A stretch of 28,806 nucleotides of DNA from Methylothermaceae bacterium (lineage in GTDB: Bacteria > Pseudomonadota > Gammaproteobacteria > Methylococcales > Methylothermaceae): positions 4,402 to 33,207 of the forward strand of contig JALVSV010000328.1 in the NCBI GenBank assembly GCA_027024125.1, given 5' to 3'. Below, piece by piece: positions 1 through 7,386 of the stretch. The translations under genes and the position numbers were made by a program. How positions within the stretch are numbered: the stretch's first letter is position 1; each line of letters starts with the position of its first letter. Below the pieces are notes generated by a model that saw only the letters and a program-made list of their open reading frames with translations, was not told the origin of the DNA and did no database searches.

Positions 1-2105
1 CTCCCCGGCAGCGCGACTACCTGCATAAGATACAGCTCTCCGCGCAGTCCCTGCTCGGTGTCATCAATGACATCCTCGATTTCTCGAAGGTGGAGGCGGG
101 CAAACTTTCTATAGAAAGCCTGCCATTCGATTTCGAGGACATCCTTGAGAATATCTCGGTTCTGGTCCAGACCTGGCTCAGGGACAAGCCCGTGGAATTC
201 CTCTATGAATTGTCGCCGGACATCCCGAAACGATTGATCGGCGATCCCTACCGCCTCAACCAGATACTCACCAACCTGGTGACGAACGCGATCAAATTCA
301 CCGAGTGGGGCAGCATCGTGCTGTCGGCCAGGGTCATGGAAAGAACCGCGCGGGAGGTTCTGCTGCAGTTCGAAGTACGCGACACCGGGATCGGCATACC
401 GGAAGACAAGATCAACACCCTGTTCGATGCCTTCGTCCAGGCGGATGGTTCCACCACCCGCCGCTTCGGGGGCACCGGGCTGGGGCTCGCGATCACGCAC
501 AAGCTGTGCAGCCTCATGGGTGGAAAGATCAGCGTCGAGAGCCGGGAAGGGGTCGGCAGCGTGTTCCGCGTGCAATTGCCGCTGAAACTTGCGGCGCGCA
601 ACGGCCTGGTCAGGGTAGCACCCGGTCTGCGTGGACGGCGGATCCTCCTGGTGGAGGACAACCCGACCGCCCAGGAAATCATCAGCGACCTGCTCAGATC
701 CCTGACCCACCAGGTCACCGTCGTGTCCACCGGCGCCGAGGCGTTGGCCCGGCTCGAAGGCCCGGAAAGTCATTTCGATCTTTTGTTCATCGACTGGCGT
801 CTGCCCGGAATGGACGGCGATGAAGTGGCCGGGAAAGTGCACGAAAGATACGGCGGAAACCGGCCCATCATCATCCTGATCACCGCTTATGGCCGGGAAA
901 TCATGGGGCATCCTGTCAATAAAGACCATATCGACGGTCTGCTGATCAAACCGCTCACACCCTCCCTGGTCAACGACGCCATCATGGATGCCTGCGGAAT
1001 CCACGGGCCTTCAACCCCCGATCTGGAAAACCGCCCCTCCCGGGAAACACGGTTCACCGGTACAGTGCTGCTGGCCGAGGACAATGAAATCAACCGCCAG
1101 GTGGCGGTCGAGTTGCTGCAGGGCATGGGCGTCCGCGTGGAGACGGTTTCCGATGGCGAAATGGCCGTGCGGGCCGTGAAACAGAACCGTCCTGACCTGG
1201 TGTTTCTCGACATCCAGATGCCGGTCATGGACGGCTACGAAGCCGCCCGGATAATCCGGGCATTGCCCGGGATGGACGACCTCCCGATCTACGCCATGAC
1301 CGCAAACGCACTGGTCGGCGATACCGAAAAGTCACTGGCTGCCGGAATGAACGGACATTTTGCCAAACCCATCGATCCGGACAAGCTTCGCGAACTCCTG
1401 GCGCGGCATCTGCCCGTTCAGCCCGGCGGGGAAACCCAGGCCGGCCACAGCCCGTCCGCCGGGGAGTGGGAAATCCCCGAACTCTGTCCCGCCTGCATCG
1501 ACATTCAGTGCGGCATCAAGATGGTGGGCGGGAGCAAGGGCTTCTATCTGAAACTGCTGAGAAACTTCCTGGAGCGCCACGGCGACTGCGCCGAAACCAT
1601 CAGGCGACTGATCGCCGACGCCAGGCTGGAAGAAGCGAAACGCGAGCTCCATACCCTGAAAGGCGTTGCCGGTAATCTGGGAGCGATGGACTTGCACCTC
1701 AAGGCGGCGGCCCTCGAAGAGTCCTTGCGACAGGGCCAACCGCCGGGCGAACTGTTGGAGCACTTCGCTGATTCCGCGCGGGAGTTGTTCCTGGCGCTAC
1801 GGAAGATCACAGCGGTTTCAGGTGACCCGGCTGCGGGCGATCAGGCGCCAGACCCGTCAGCGCCGGAATCATGGCATGAATTGCTTGTAAAACTGATAGC
1901 CAGTCTGCAGAAAGGTGAGGCCTGTTCGATTAAACTCTACCGGGAACTGCAACCATACATGGAACAAACGCTGGAACCTGGTGATTTCCAGACCTTGCAA
2001 TCACTGATCGAGGACTATGAATTCGAGAACGCCGCCAAGTTGCTGCAAACCGCCATAAAGAGACAAGATGAATACACAACGCGCAACCCTGCTGATCGTG
2101 GATGA
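1..2105 (+). CDS. Hybrid sensor histidine kinase/response regulator with HPt domain (5' truncated by window edge)
   Basis: This is the C-terminal part of a BarA/EvgS-type hybrid kinase. The reading frame is open from base 3, so the gene starts upstream of the window; the first in-frame GTG (base 90) lies inside the HisKA domain and is not a real start. In order it shows: the end of HisKA (ILDFSKVEAGKL), a HATPase with N box (NQILTNLVTNAIKF), G1 (DTGIGIP) and G2 (GGTGLGLAI), a first receiver (ILLVEDN, phospho-acceptor Asp in LLFIDWRLPGMDG), a second receiver (LLAEDNEINRQ, VFLDIQMPVMDGYEA, AKPID), and a C-terminal HPt domain with the phosphotransfer His in LHTLKGVAGNLG. The H box and the sensory region are outside the window. 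The 3' end overlaps the next gene, a REC-HD-GYP protein, by 38 bases, so they are translated from one mRNA. Inference: the multistep phosphorelay feeds the receiver proteins encoded directly downstream. The sensed signal cannot be read from here. Confidence 0.95.
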   Translation, partial: PRQRDYLHKIQLSAQSLLGVINDILDFSKVEAGKLSIESLPFDFEDILENISVLVQTWLRDKPVEFLYELSPDIPKRLIGDPYRLNQILTNLVTNAIKFTEWGSIVLSARVMERTAREVLLQFEVRDTGIGIPEDKINTLFDAFVQADGSTTRRFGGTGLGLAITHKLCSLMGGKISVESREGVGSVFRVQLPLKLAARNGLVRVAPGLRGRRILLVEDNPTAQEIISDLLRSLTHQVTVVSTGAEALARLEGPESHFDLLFIDWRLPGMDGDEVAGKVHERYGGNRPIIILITAYGREIMGHPVNKDHIDGLLIKPLTPSLVNDAIMDACGIHGPSTPDLENRPSRETRFTGTVLLAEDNEINRQVAVELLQGMGVRVETVSDGEMAVRAVKQNRPDLVFLDIQMPVMDGYEAARIIRALPGMDDLPIYAMTANALVGDTEKSLAAGMNGHFAKPIDPDKLRELLARHLPVQPGGETQAGHSPSAGEWEIPELCPACIDIQCGIKMVGGSKGFYLKLLRNFLERHGDCAETIRRLIADARLEEAKRELHTLKGVAGNLGAMDLHLKAAALEESLRQGQPPGELLEHFADSARELFLALRKITAVSGDPAAGDQAPDPSAPESWHELLVKLIASLQKGEACSIKLYRELQPYMEQTLEPGDFQTLQSLIEDYEFENAAKLLQTAIKRQDEYTTRNPADRG

Positions 2106-3129
2106 CGAGCCATTCTATCTGGAAATGCTGACGGAGCTGCTTTCCGACGACTATAGCCTCCTGGTGGCCAGGAACGGTGGTCAGGCGCTGCGTCGCGCCA
2201 GGGGCGGTACGCGTCCGGACCTGATCCTGCTGGACATCACCATGCAGGAAATGGATGGCTTCGAGGTGTGCCGGAAACTCAAGCACGACATACTGACCCG
2301 GCAGATCCCGGTGATTTTTCTCACTGCAAGAAACGATGTGCAGGACGAGCTCCGGGGACTCGAACTGGGTGCCGTCGATTATGTCAGCAAGCCGATCAAC
2401 GGCCGGTTGCTCAAACGGCGCGTCGCCACGCATCTCTCCCTGGCGGAGCGACACCTTGCGCTGGAACAACTGGTCCGGGAACGCACCCGCGAATTGCAGC
2501 AGACCAAGGATGCGCTGGTATTCAGCATGGGCGCGATGGCCGAGATGCGCGACCGGGAAACCGGAAATCACCTGATACGCACCGGGCATTATGTGAGGCT
2601 TCTTGCCGAAGCCCTGGCCGAAACCCGTCAGTACGGGGCTGTGCTGAATGAACCCACCATCGACATGATACAACGCGCGGCGCCTCTGCACGATATCGGC
2701 AAGATCGGGGTGCCCGACCGGATACTTCAGAAACAGGGTCCCCTAACCGATGACGAGCAGGAACAAATGCGCAATCATGTCTTTTATGGTGAACGCCTGC
2801 TCGATGACGCGGCGGGTTACCTGGGAGAAACCCGGTTCATACAGGCTGCGCGCGAGATTGCCGGCAACCACCACGAAAAATGGGACGGTAGCGGTTATCC
2901 CCGGGGAAAAAAGGGCGACAAGATTCCACTCGGTGCCCGCCTGATGGCGCTCGCGGACGTTTACGACGCGCTGACCTCCCGGCGCTGCTACAAGGAACCG
3001 ATCGCTCACGAAAAAGCCGTGCCCATGATCCTGGAGGGCTCAGGCACCCATTTCGATCCATTGGTGGTGGATGCCTTCGAGCGCAAACAAGAAAAATTCC
3101 TTGAAATCATGAACAAACACGGGGATTGA
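2068..3129 (+). CDS. REC-HD-GYP response regulator (c-di-GMP phosphodiesterase)
   Basis: The protein has 353 residues. An N-terminal receiver (residues about 5-125) has the acidic pair in VDDEP, phospho-acceptor D56 in LILLDITMQEMDG and the conserved Lys in SKPI. An HD-GYP domain follows (about 145-345). Its catalytic signatures are complete: HD at 208-209 in HDIGKIGVPD, the HHE motif at 268-270 and GYP at 276-278 in KWDGSGYP, then the DVYDALTS motif. HD-GYP proteins hydrolyse c-di-GMP to pGpG or GMP in the cytoplasm, and here phosphorylation of the receiver probably controls this. The ATG lies inside the end of the upstream hybrid kinase gene. The next gene makes and/or degrades c-di-GMP, so the operon appears to hold both sides of the signal. 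Its receiver closely resembles the stand-alone REC protein at 4802-5230 (both begin with a VDDEPFY segment), which suggests an intra-operon duplication. Confidence 0.95.
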   Translation: MNTQRATLLIVDDEPFYLEMLTELLSDDYSLLVARNGGQALRRARGGTRPDLILLDITMQEMDGFEVCRKLKHDILTRQIPVIFLTARNDVQDELRGLELGAVDYVSKPINGRLLKRRVATHLSLAERHLALEQLVRERTRELQQTKDALVFSMGAMAEMRDRETGNHLIRTGHYVRLLAEALAETRQYGAVLNEPTIDMIQRAAPLHDIGKIGVPDRILQKQGPLTDDEQEQMRNHVFYGERLLDDAAGYLGETRFIQAAREIAGNHHEKWDGSGYPRGKKGDKIPLGARLMALADVYDALTSRRCYKEPIAHEKAVPMILEGSGTHFDPLVVDAFERKQEKFLEIMNKHGD

Positions 3130-3131
3130 AG

Positions 3132-4805
3132 ATGCCCGGGCACCCTCATGGACAAGCACCGCTGCACCTGTTCTGCCAGGAGGTACCGGTGTTGATCCTG
3201 ACCCTGGACAGGGAACTGAACATCCAGGACATCAACCGCTTCGGTTGCGAACAGCTGGGCTATTCTCGCGGAGAACTGCTGGGAACCCCCTACCCGCTGC
3301 TGTGTATTCCCGAAGAACGTGAATACGTGCAACAGAGCCTCACCCAGTACCTGAACGAAACGCCCTGCCTGAAACGCTTCGATTGCAGCCACCTGCGCAA
3401 GGACGGTTCCCGCTACTGGGCCAGGGACACCGCCCGTTTCATTGAAGGCCCGGCAGGGGAGTTCTTCATACTGATCGCCAGTGAAGATATCACCGAGACA
3501 CGCTACCTGATCAGTGAACTCGAGAAGAAGAGCCACATGGATGAGCTCACCGGCCTGTACAACCGACGGTATTTCAACCGCCATCTCGATGAACTGCTGC
3601 TCTCGAGCCATTCCAGTCAGGATTCCCATGTCCTGTTCTTCATCGACCTCGACCGGTTCAAGGCGATCAACGACAGCTGCGGACACCTGTGTGGCGATCA
3701 GCTGCTCATCCAGGTGGCGGATCTTCTCCGAAAACACACCCGCAAGCAGGATGTCCTGGCGCGTCTGGGAGGCGACGAATTCGTCCTGATCCTCCATTCC
3801 TGCGCTCTGGAGGAAGCGCGGCGTATCGGACAAAAGCTCATCCAGGCATTCGGGCAGTATCGTTTCTCCTGGGAAGGCAGGTATTTTCCCGTCAATGCCA
3901 GTATTGGCTATACCCTGATCGAACCCGGCACGCGGGGGAATGCAATCGACCTGCTGCATCAGGCCGATGCCGCCTGCTTCCTCGCCAAGGAGCGGGGGCG
4001 CAACCGTGTGGAGATGTACGATATCCACAGTCATCTGATCAAACAACGAGACAGCTTACAGACTTGGTTCAACCGCATCAACGAGGCGCTGGACCAGTCT
4101 CTGTTCGTGCTGTTCCGCCAGGAACTGCTGCCCGTCAGCAACCGGGTCAAGGGCGAAAGCGCCCACGAGGTGCTGGTCAGAATGAAGGGGGGCGATGGAG
4201 CGATCATACCACCAGACGCCTTCTTCCCCGCCGCCGACTACTATCGCCTTTCACCCAGGATCGATCTCTGGGTGATGGAAGAGGTGATCCGGCATTTCCT
4301 CTCCCGGGCGGAACCGGCTGTCAGTACCTATTTCATCAACCTCTCGGGCCTGACCCTGAGCGATCCCGACTACATCAATACCGTCACCAGCCTGCTGCCA
4401 CAGCATATCGGGCAGGGACTGAAACTATGCTTCGAAATCACCGAATCGGCCGCGATCCAACATCTTGACTCCGCACGATCTTTCATCGAGACGTTCAAGT
4501 CGCTTGGTTGCCGCTTCGCGCTGGATGATTTCGGCAGCGGCTTCTGTTCGTTCGGGTACCTGAAAGCCCTGCCAGTGGACATCATAAAGATCGACGGTGG
4601 ATTCATTCGTAATATCATCAACGGTCACACCGACCGCGCAGTGGTGATCGCGATGGTGGAAGTGTCCAGGGCCCTCGACAAGTTGTCGGTGGCTGAATAT
4701 GTGGAAAACGAGGCGATTCTTGATATAGTCAGAAAGTTGGGTATAGACTTCGCTCAGGGATTTTACATCGGCAAACCGCAGCCACTTTTTGGAGACAGAC
4801 GATGA
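3132..4805 (+). CDS. PAS-GGDEF-EAL protein (diguanylate cyclase/phosphodiesterase)
   Basis: The protein has 557 residues from the ATG at 3132, which sits 7 bases after a GGGG stretch. A TTG at 3126 overlapping the previous stop codon is a possible alternative start. A PAS domain (about 10-125) comes first. The GGDEF domain (about 135-298) has an intact active site (RLGGDEF). It also has a textbook inhibitory I-site, RKQD, five residues before GGDEF, so product inhibition by c-di-GMP is expected. The EAL domain (about 310-550) has a degenerate EVL in place of EAL but keeps the other signatures: FINLSG, EITES, DDFGSG, IKID, the Glu of AEYVEN and QGFYIGKP. It may therefore be bifunctional. No membrane segment or signal peptide is visible, so it is cytoplasmic. 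Its stop codon overlaps the start of the next gene (ATGA). Confidence 0.95.
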   Translation: MPGHPHGQAPLHLFCQEVPVLILTLDRELNIQDINRFGCEQLGYSRGELLGTPYPLLCIPEEREYVQQSLTQYLNETPCLKRFDCSHLRKDGSRYWARDTARFIEGPAGEFFILIASEDITETRYLISELEKKSHMDELTGLYNRRYFNRHLDELLLSSHSSQDSHVLFFIDLDRFKAINDSCGHLCGDQLLIQVADLLRKHTRKQDVLARLGGDEFVLILHSCALEEARRIGQKLIQAFGQYRFSWEGRYFPVNASIGYTLIEPGTRGNAIDLLHQADAACFLAKERGRNRVEMYDIHSHLIKQRDSLQTWFNRINEALDQSLFVLFRQELLPVSNRVKGESAHEVLVRMKGGDGAIIPPDAFFPAADYYRLSPRIDLWVMEEVIRHFLSRAEPAVSTYFINLSGLTLSDPDYINTVTSLLPQHIGQGLKLCFEITESAAIQHLDSARSFIETFKSLGCRFALDDFGSGFCSFGYLKALPVDIIKIDGGFIRNIINGHTDRAVVIAMVEVSRALDKLSVAEYVENEAILDIVRKLGIDFAQGFYIGKPQPLFGDRR

Positions 4806-5230
4806 GCCTGGAGAAACCCCGCATCCTGGTAGTGGACGACGAACCCTTCTATACCGAAGTGCTGCACAACCTCTTGCGGGATGAGTATGAAGTCGAGTCT
4901 GCCGTTACCGGAGGGGAGGCGCTGGAAAAAGCCTCTGCCTCACCGCACCCTGATCTGATCCTGCTGGACATCATTCTCCCGGATATCGATGGCTACGAGG
5001 TATGCCATCGCCTCAAGCGGAATACGGCGACCAACGATATTCCCGTGATGTTCCTGACCGTGAAAAACGACGTGGATGACGAGGTACGCGGATTCAACCT
5101 TGGCGCAGTGGATTACATCGCAAAACCCATCAGTCCCCCGATCGTCAAGGCGCGCGTCTGCACTCATGTAAAACTGGCCCGGATGATCCGGCAATTGGAA
5201 GACTTGGTCGCTCAGTTGAAAGAGCGTTAG
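4802..5230 (+). CDS. Stand-alone receiver (REC) domain response regulator
   Basis: The protein has 142 residues, essentially one CheY-like receiver followed by a short charged helix (RMIRQLEDLVAQLKER). The Asp pair is in VVDDEP, the phospho-acceptor is D56 in LILLDIILPDIDG, the Thr is in MFLTVKND and the Lys in IAKPI. It has no output domain, so it must act through protein contacts. The start overlaps the stop of the PAS-GGDEF-EAL gene by four bases (ATGA), which implies translational coupling. It is most similar within the window to the receiver of the HD-GYP protein. Inference: it is a phosphate sink or a regulatory partner for the upstream c-di-GMP enzymes. It is the last gene of the operon; the intergenic region begins immediately after it. 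Confidence 0.93.
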   Translation: MSLEKPRILVVDDEPFYTEVLHNLLRDEYEVESAVTGGEALEKASASPHPDLILLDIILPDIDGYEVCHRLKRNTATNDIPVMFLTVKNDVDDEVRGFNLGAVDYIAKPISPPIVKARVCTHVKLARMIRQLEDLVAQLKER

Positions 5231-5264
5231 TAACCCCTGAGAGCAGCCCTCTGTTTTCACAAAA

Positions 5265-5276
5265 GGGTCAAATTCA
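5265..5276 (+). repeat. GGGTCAAATTCA box, left border of the permease relic
   Basis: A 12-base motif, GGGTCAAATTCA, directly beside the permease relic. It matches the motif at 5539-5555 except that five central bases (GAGTA) are missing. Boxes of the form GGGTCAGAGTAAATT are common in proteobacterial intergenic regions, often near REP-associated tyrosine transposases; that association is from memory and no transposase is present here. Confidence 0.35.
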
Positions 5277-5552
5277 GGATAGAGATATTTCCTGGTCGAA
5301 TACAGTCCCTAAGGACTGGTTTGGTTGGTGCATGGAGGATTGGGATTCACCCAGGATGAAGACAGGCAGCAGATGGTCTGGTTTGATGAAGAACAGGCCA
5401 CTGACTGCGAACATCAGCAGAATCACCACCTTGATCAGCACGATGACATCCCCGGTGCGTCCAGCTGCCCGCACGCCATAAAGATTGATACACAGAAATG
5501 TCAGCAACACCCCCGATTCAGAGATTAATGAGTTAATGGGGTCAGAGTAAAT
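5274..5552 (-). pseudogene. Relic of an APC-type amino-acid permease
   Basis: On the minus strand an open stretch encodes about 55 residues that look like an internal part of an amino acid-polyamine-organocation (APC) permease. They include the segment NLYGVRAAGRTGDVIVLIK followed by a hydrophobic helix (VVILLMFAVSGLFFI) and KPDHLLPVF. APC permeases have this Gly-rich loop, an IK pair and then a membrane helix in the middle of the protein. Neither the N-terminal helices nor the rest of the carrier is present. Upstream the frame runs to a stop at about 5553, and downstream the similarity ends before the stop at 5274. Related GGGTCA motifs lie beside both ends. It cannot make a working transporter. 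The family assignment is from memory of the motif pattern. Confidence 0.55.
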
Positions 5553-5555
5553 TCA
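5539..5555 (+). repeat. GGGTCAGAGTAAATTCA box, right border of the permease relic
   Basis: This 17-base motif is in the same orientation as the shorter copy at 5265-5276. The two bracket the permease fragment, as would be expected for the ends of an insertion, or for deletion between mobile-element-associated repeats. No target duplication could be established by eye. Confidence 0.35.
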
Positions 5556-5580
5556 AGCTTTCTCCTCTGGTCGCCAGGAC

Positions 5581-5740
5581 CACGTCATTAAAACACATAA
5601 AGGATTGTATGAAGCGGCAGGTGTGGTCTGATTCGAAAGCCTCGCCGGAAGGGAGCCCGGCGTGGAGCCTATAGGGAAGTCTTCACGGCGTTTTTCGAAG
5701 CAGACCACCTGCCCCGGCTTTAATGGATGACGGAGCCCTG
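5581..5740 (-). repeat. Structured intergenic repeat, copy A
   Basis: Read on the minus strand, this is a long imperfect hairpin. Outer arms are at 5693-5714 and 5615-5637 (GGCAGGTGGTCTGCTTCGAA pairing with its near-complement). The conserved core ACGCCGTGAAGACTTCCC follows the first arm. A 6-bp inner stem, CGCCGG/CCGGCG, lies at about 5643-5662. The core matches the two copies at 17.2-17.5 kb (ACGCTGTGAATACTTCCC and ACGCCGTAAACCCATCC). A tail resembling TTCATGAGTGTTA can also be recognised near 5581-5600. The arms differ in sequence from the other copies but still pair with each other. It lies about 60 bases beyond the end of the permease gene at 5774. Outer limits are approximate. Confidence 0.6.
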
Positions 5741-5773
5741 CTCTGGTCGTAATGGCCCTTGATCGGAGGTATC

Positions 5774-6892
5774 CTAAAATACCATCTGATCAATGGACAA
5801 CTCCGAGTAACCAAAAAACAAGGCGGCCGAAACAATAAAGGCAGCATATCCAAACAGAAGAAACTTCAGGGTAAAATCAGCCGGATGGATATCCTTCCCC
5901 TGAGTGATGTAGATCTTGTAGGCAATCAGATTCGCCAGCGAGCCAAGCAGGCTGCCAAATCCGCCCGCGTTCGTTCCCCATAGCAAGGCCGCCCAGTTGT
6001 GGGTGAACTTGGCAAATACCAGCGCGACAGGCACATTACTCATCAATTGACTGGCCAGGGCCGAAAGGATGAACACATGTTTCGAATGGGCTATCTCGGC
6101 AGCCAGTATGGCCTTCATATTGTCGGCAATGCCAAAGAAGAAAAAGAAGCTGAGCACCAGGGAATAATCCACTCGCAAGGCCGTTCGATCAAACCACATT
6201 ACAGACAGCACGACCAGAAACACCGTTGCGAACGGCAAGACATGGAGAACCGTCAGGATAATCAGCACCAGGAGGAGGACATGGAATAAAGCCATTCGGC
6301 CGACCAGGATCGTTGGCGCGGTTGCCTGTAAGCCCGCTTCCGTTTTGATGAATGACGAGCCGAGGATCAACAGAAACAAGAAGACCAGCGAAAACGGGGC
6401 CATGGTTTGAATGAACCGGAGCAGAGGCAAGTCGTAAAACCAGTAGATGAAAAGATTTTGTGGATTCCCAAAAGGGGTAAAGGCAGAACCGGCATTGGCC
6501 GCCAGGGCCTCAAAGATCACCACCAAATCCTTGCGCCTGATGTTCAGCGCCATGGTCAATGGCACCAGCGTGATCAAGGCCACATCATTCGTCACCACCA
6601 TCGAGACAAAGAAAGTGGCGACCACCATCTTGACGGGCAGGGCTTTTCCCATTTCGATGCGCCTGGATAGCCCGGCAAGCAAACCGCTTTTTTCGAGCCC
6701 CTTGACGGTTACAAACAGCGAGAAAAGGACTGCTAAAATCTGGAATTCCTTGATCGAATAAACCGGAAACTTTCTGGCATAAACCACGCTCAACAGAAAG
6801 CCGGCGGCAGAGGCCACCAGCAGCCATTGTCTGCCGATGAAACCAATCCAAAAGCCCTGTGACTTCAGGCCGGCTTCCAAGGACTTGCGCAT
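5774..6892 (-). CDS. ArsB/NhaD/SLC13-like anion permease
   Basis: This is an integral inner-membrane protein of about 372 residues with roughly ten hydrophobic segments. It belongs to the ion transporter superfamily that includes ArsB, NhaD and SLC13/CitMHS carriers. Family signatures are VVTNDVALITLVPLT (first half) and FTPFGNPQNLFIYWFY, where the GNPQN motif sits in the re-entrant loop; the second half repeats the pattern with LMSNVPVALVFA and LLWGTNAGGFGS. The substrate cannot be read from sequence; arsenite, Na+/H+ exchange or dicarboxylate/sulfate are all possible in the family. The ATG at 6892 is chosen; a GTG three codons upstream (6901) is an alternative and neither has a well-spaced ribosome binding site. 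It lies 9-18 bases after the DUF2202 gene and probably closes the metal operon, which makes an inorganic ion the more likely cargo (inference). Confidence 0.85.
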   Translation of the reverse strand: MRKSLEAGLKSQGFWIGFIGRQWLLVASAAGFLLSVVYARKFPVYSIKEFQILAVLFSLFVTVKGLEKSGLLAGLSRRIEMGKALPVKMVVATFFVSMVVTNDVALITLVPLTMALNIRRKDLVVIFEALAANAGSAFTPFGNPQNLFIYWFYDLPLLRFIQTMAPFSLVFLFLLILGSSFIKTEAGLQATAPTILVGRMALFHVLLLVLIILTVLHVLPFATVFLVVLSVMWFDRTALRVDYSLVLSFFFFFGIADNMKAILAAEIAHSKHVFILSALASQLMSNVPVALVFAKFTHNWAALLWGTNAGGFGSLLGSLANLIAYKIYITQGKDIHPADFTLKFLLFGYAAFIVSAALFFGYSELSIDQMVF

Positions 6893-6910
6893 GACCTCCA
6901 CGAGACCCGG

Positions 6911-7357
6911 TCACTTCCACCCGGGGCCGGACCTTCCACCACCGCGTCCTGGTAGTCCCCCCCTGTCTACACAGCGTTGGAAAGCCGGTAAGTGGTTCTC
7001 CTTCGATGCCAGCTGCAATTCCCGCAATACCATCTGAACCTCGGGAAAGCCTTCGCTCTGTTCCAACAACCGCGAATACATTTCCATGTTCTCGATCTCG
7101 GCATCCACCCCCTGTTGACACGCCTCCAGCAATGAAGAAGGGGCCTCCACCCGTGATGCCCAGTCATCTGTGGGAACCGGCAGACCATACCGTTCGAACA
7201 ATGGCAGCAATGCCTGGATATGACGGTTCTCGGCTTCCACGATATTGCTGAATGGCCTGACTTCGCCGAATTTTTCGATCACCTTGCGGTACAGGGCGCG
7301 GGCCTTGTATTCATCCTGGATGGCCTCGTTGAGAATGGAAGCGAGTTTTTCATTCAT
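6911..7357 (-). CDS. DUF2202 ferritin-like domain protein
   Basis: A protein of 148 residues. The N-terminal 125 match the DUF2202/ferritin-like four-helix pattern: EAIQDEYKARALY, then FGEVRPFSNIVEAENRH with an ExxH pair (E43, H46), ERYGLPVPTDDW, a second helix pair with E87 and E89 (VDAEIENMEMY), and ENHLPAF (E120, H122). These acidic and His residues are candidates for a di-metal site. The last 20 residues are a Gly/Arg-rich tail (GRGGGRSG). No signal peptide is present, so it is cytoplasmic. GGAG is well placed six bases before the ATG. Its function is not established for the family; a role in metal or oxidative stress is suggested by its position between a P1B-type ATPase (29 bases upstream) and a permease (downstream). 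Confidence 0.9.
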   Translation of the reverse strand: MNEKLASILNEAIQDEYKARALYRKVIEKFGEVRPFSNIVEAENRHIQALLPLFERYGLPVPTDDWASRVEAPSSLLEACQQGVDAEIENMEMYSRLLEQSEGFPEVQMVLRELQLASKENHLPAFQRCVDRGGLPGRGGGRSGPGWK

Positions 7358-7386
7358 GATTCACTCCTGCAGATTATCGTGATAAT

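Larger units (their letters stand above)
5231..5773. other. Gene-poor spacer between the convergent signalling and metal operons
   Basis: This stretch of about 540 bases has no intact gene. It contains a short permease relic (minus strand), two related GGGTCA...AATTCA boxes at 5265-5276 and 5539-5555, and one copy of the structured repeat found again near 17.2-17.5 kb. The flanking operons converge here, so transcription terminators are expected, but I could not find a convincing stem with a T-tract. Confidence 0.6.

Noticed and set aside
3006..4046. A 346-codon open frame on the minus strand opposite the GGDEF-EAL gene
   Set aside because: It lies wholly opposite a gene with clear GGDEF and EAL motifs, has no recognisable domain and no ribosome binding site; it is a codon-bias shadow.
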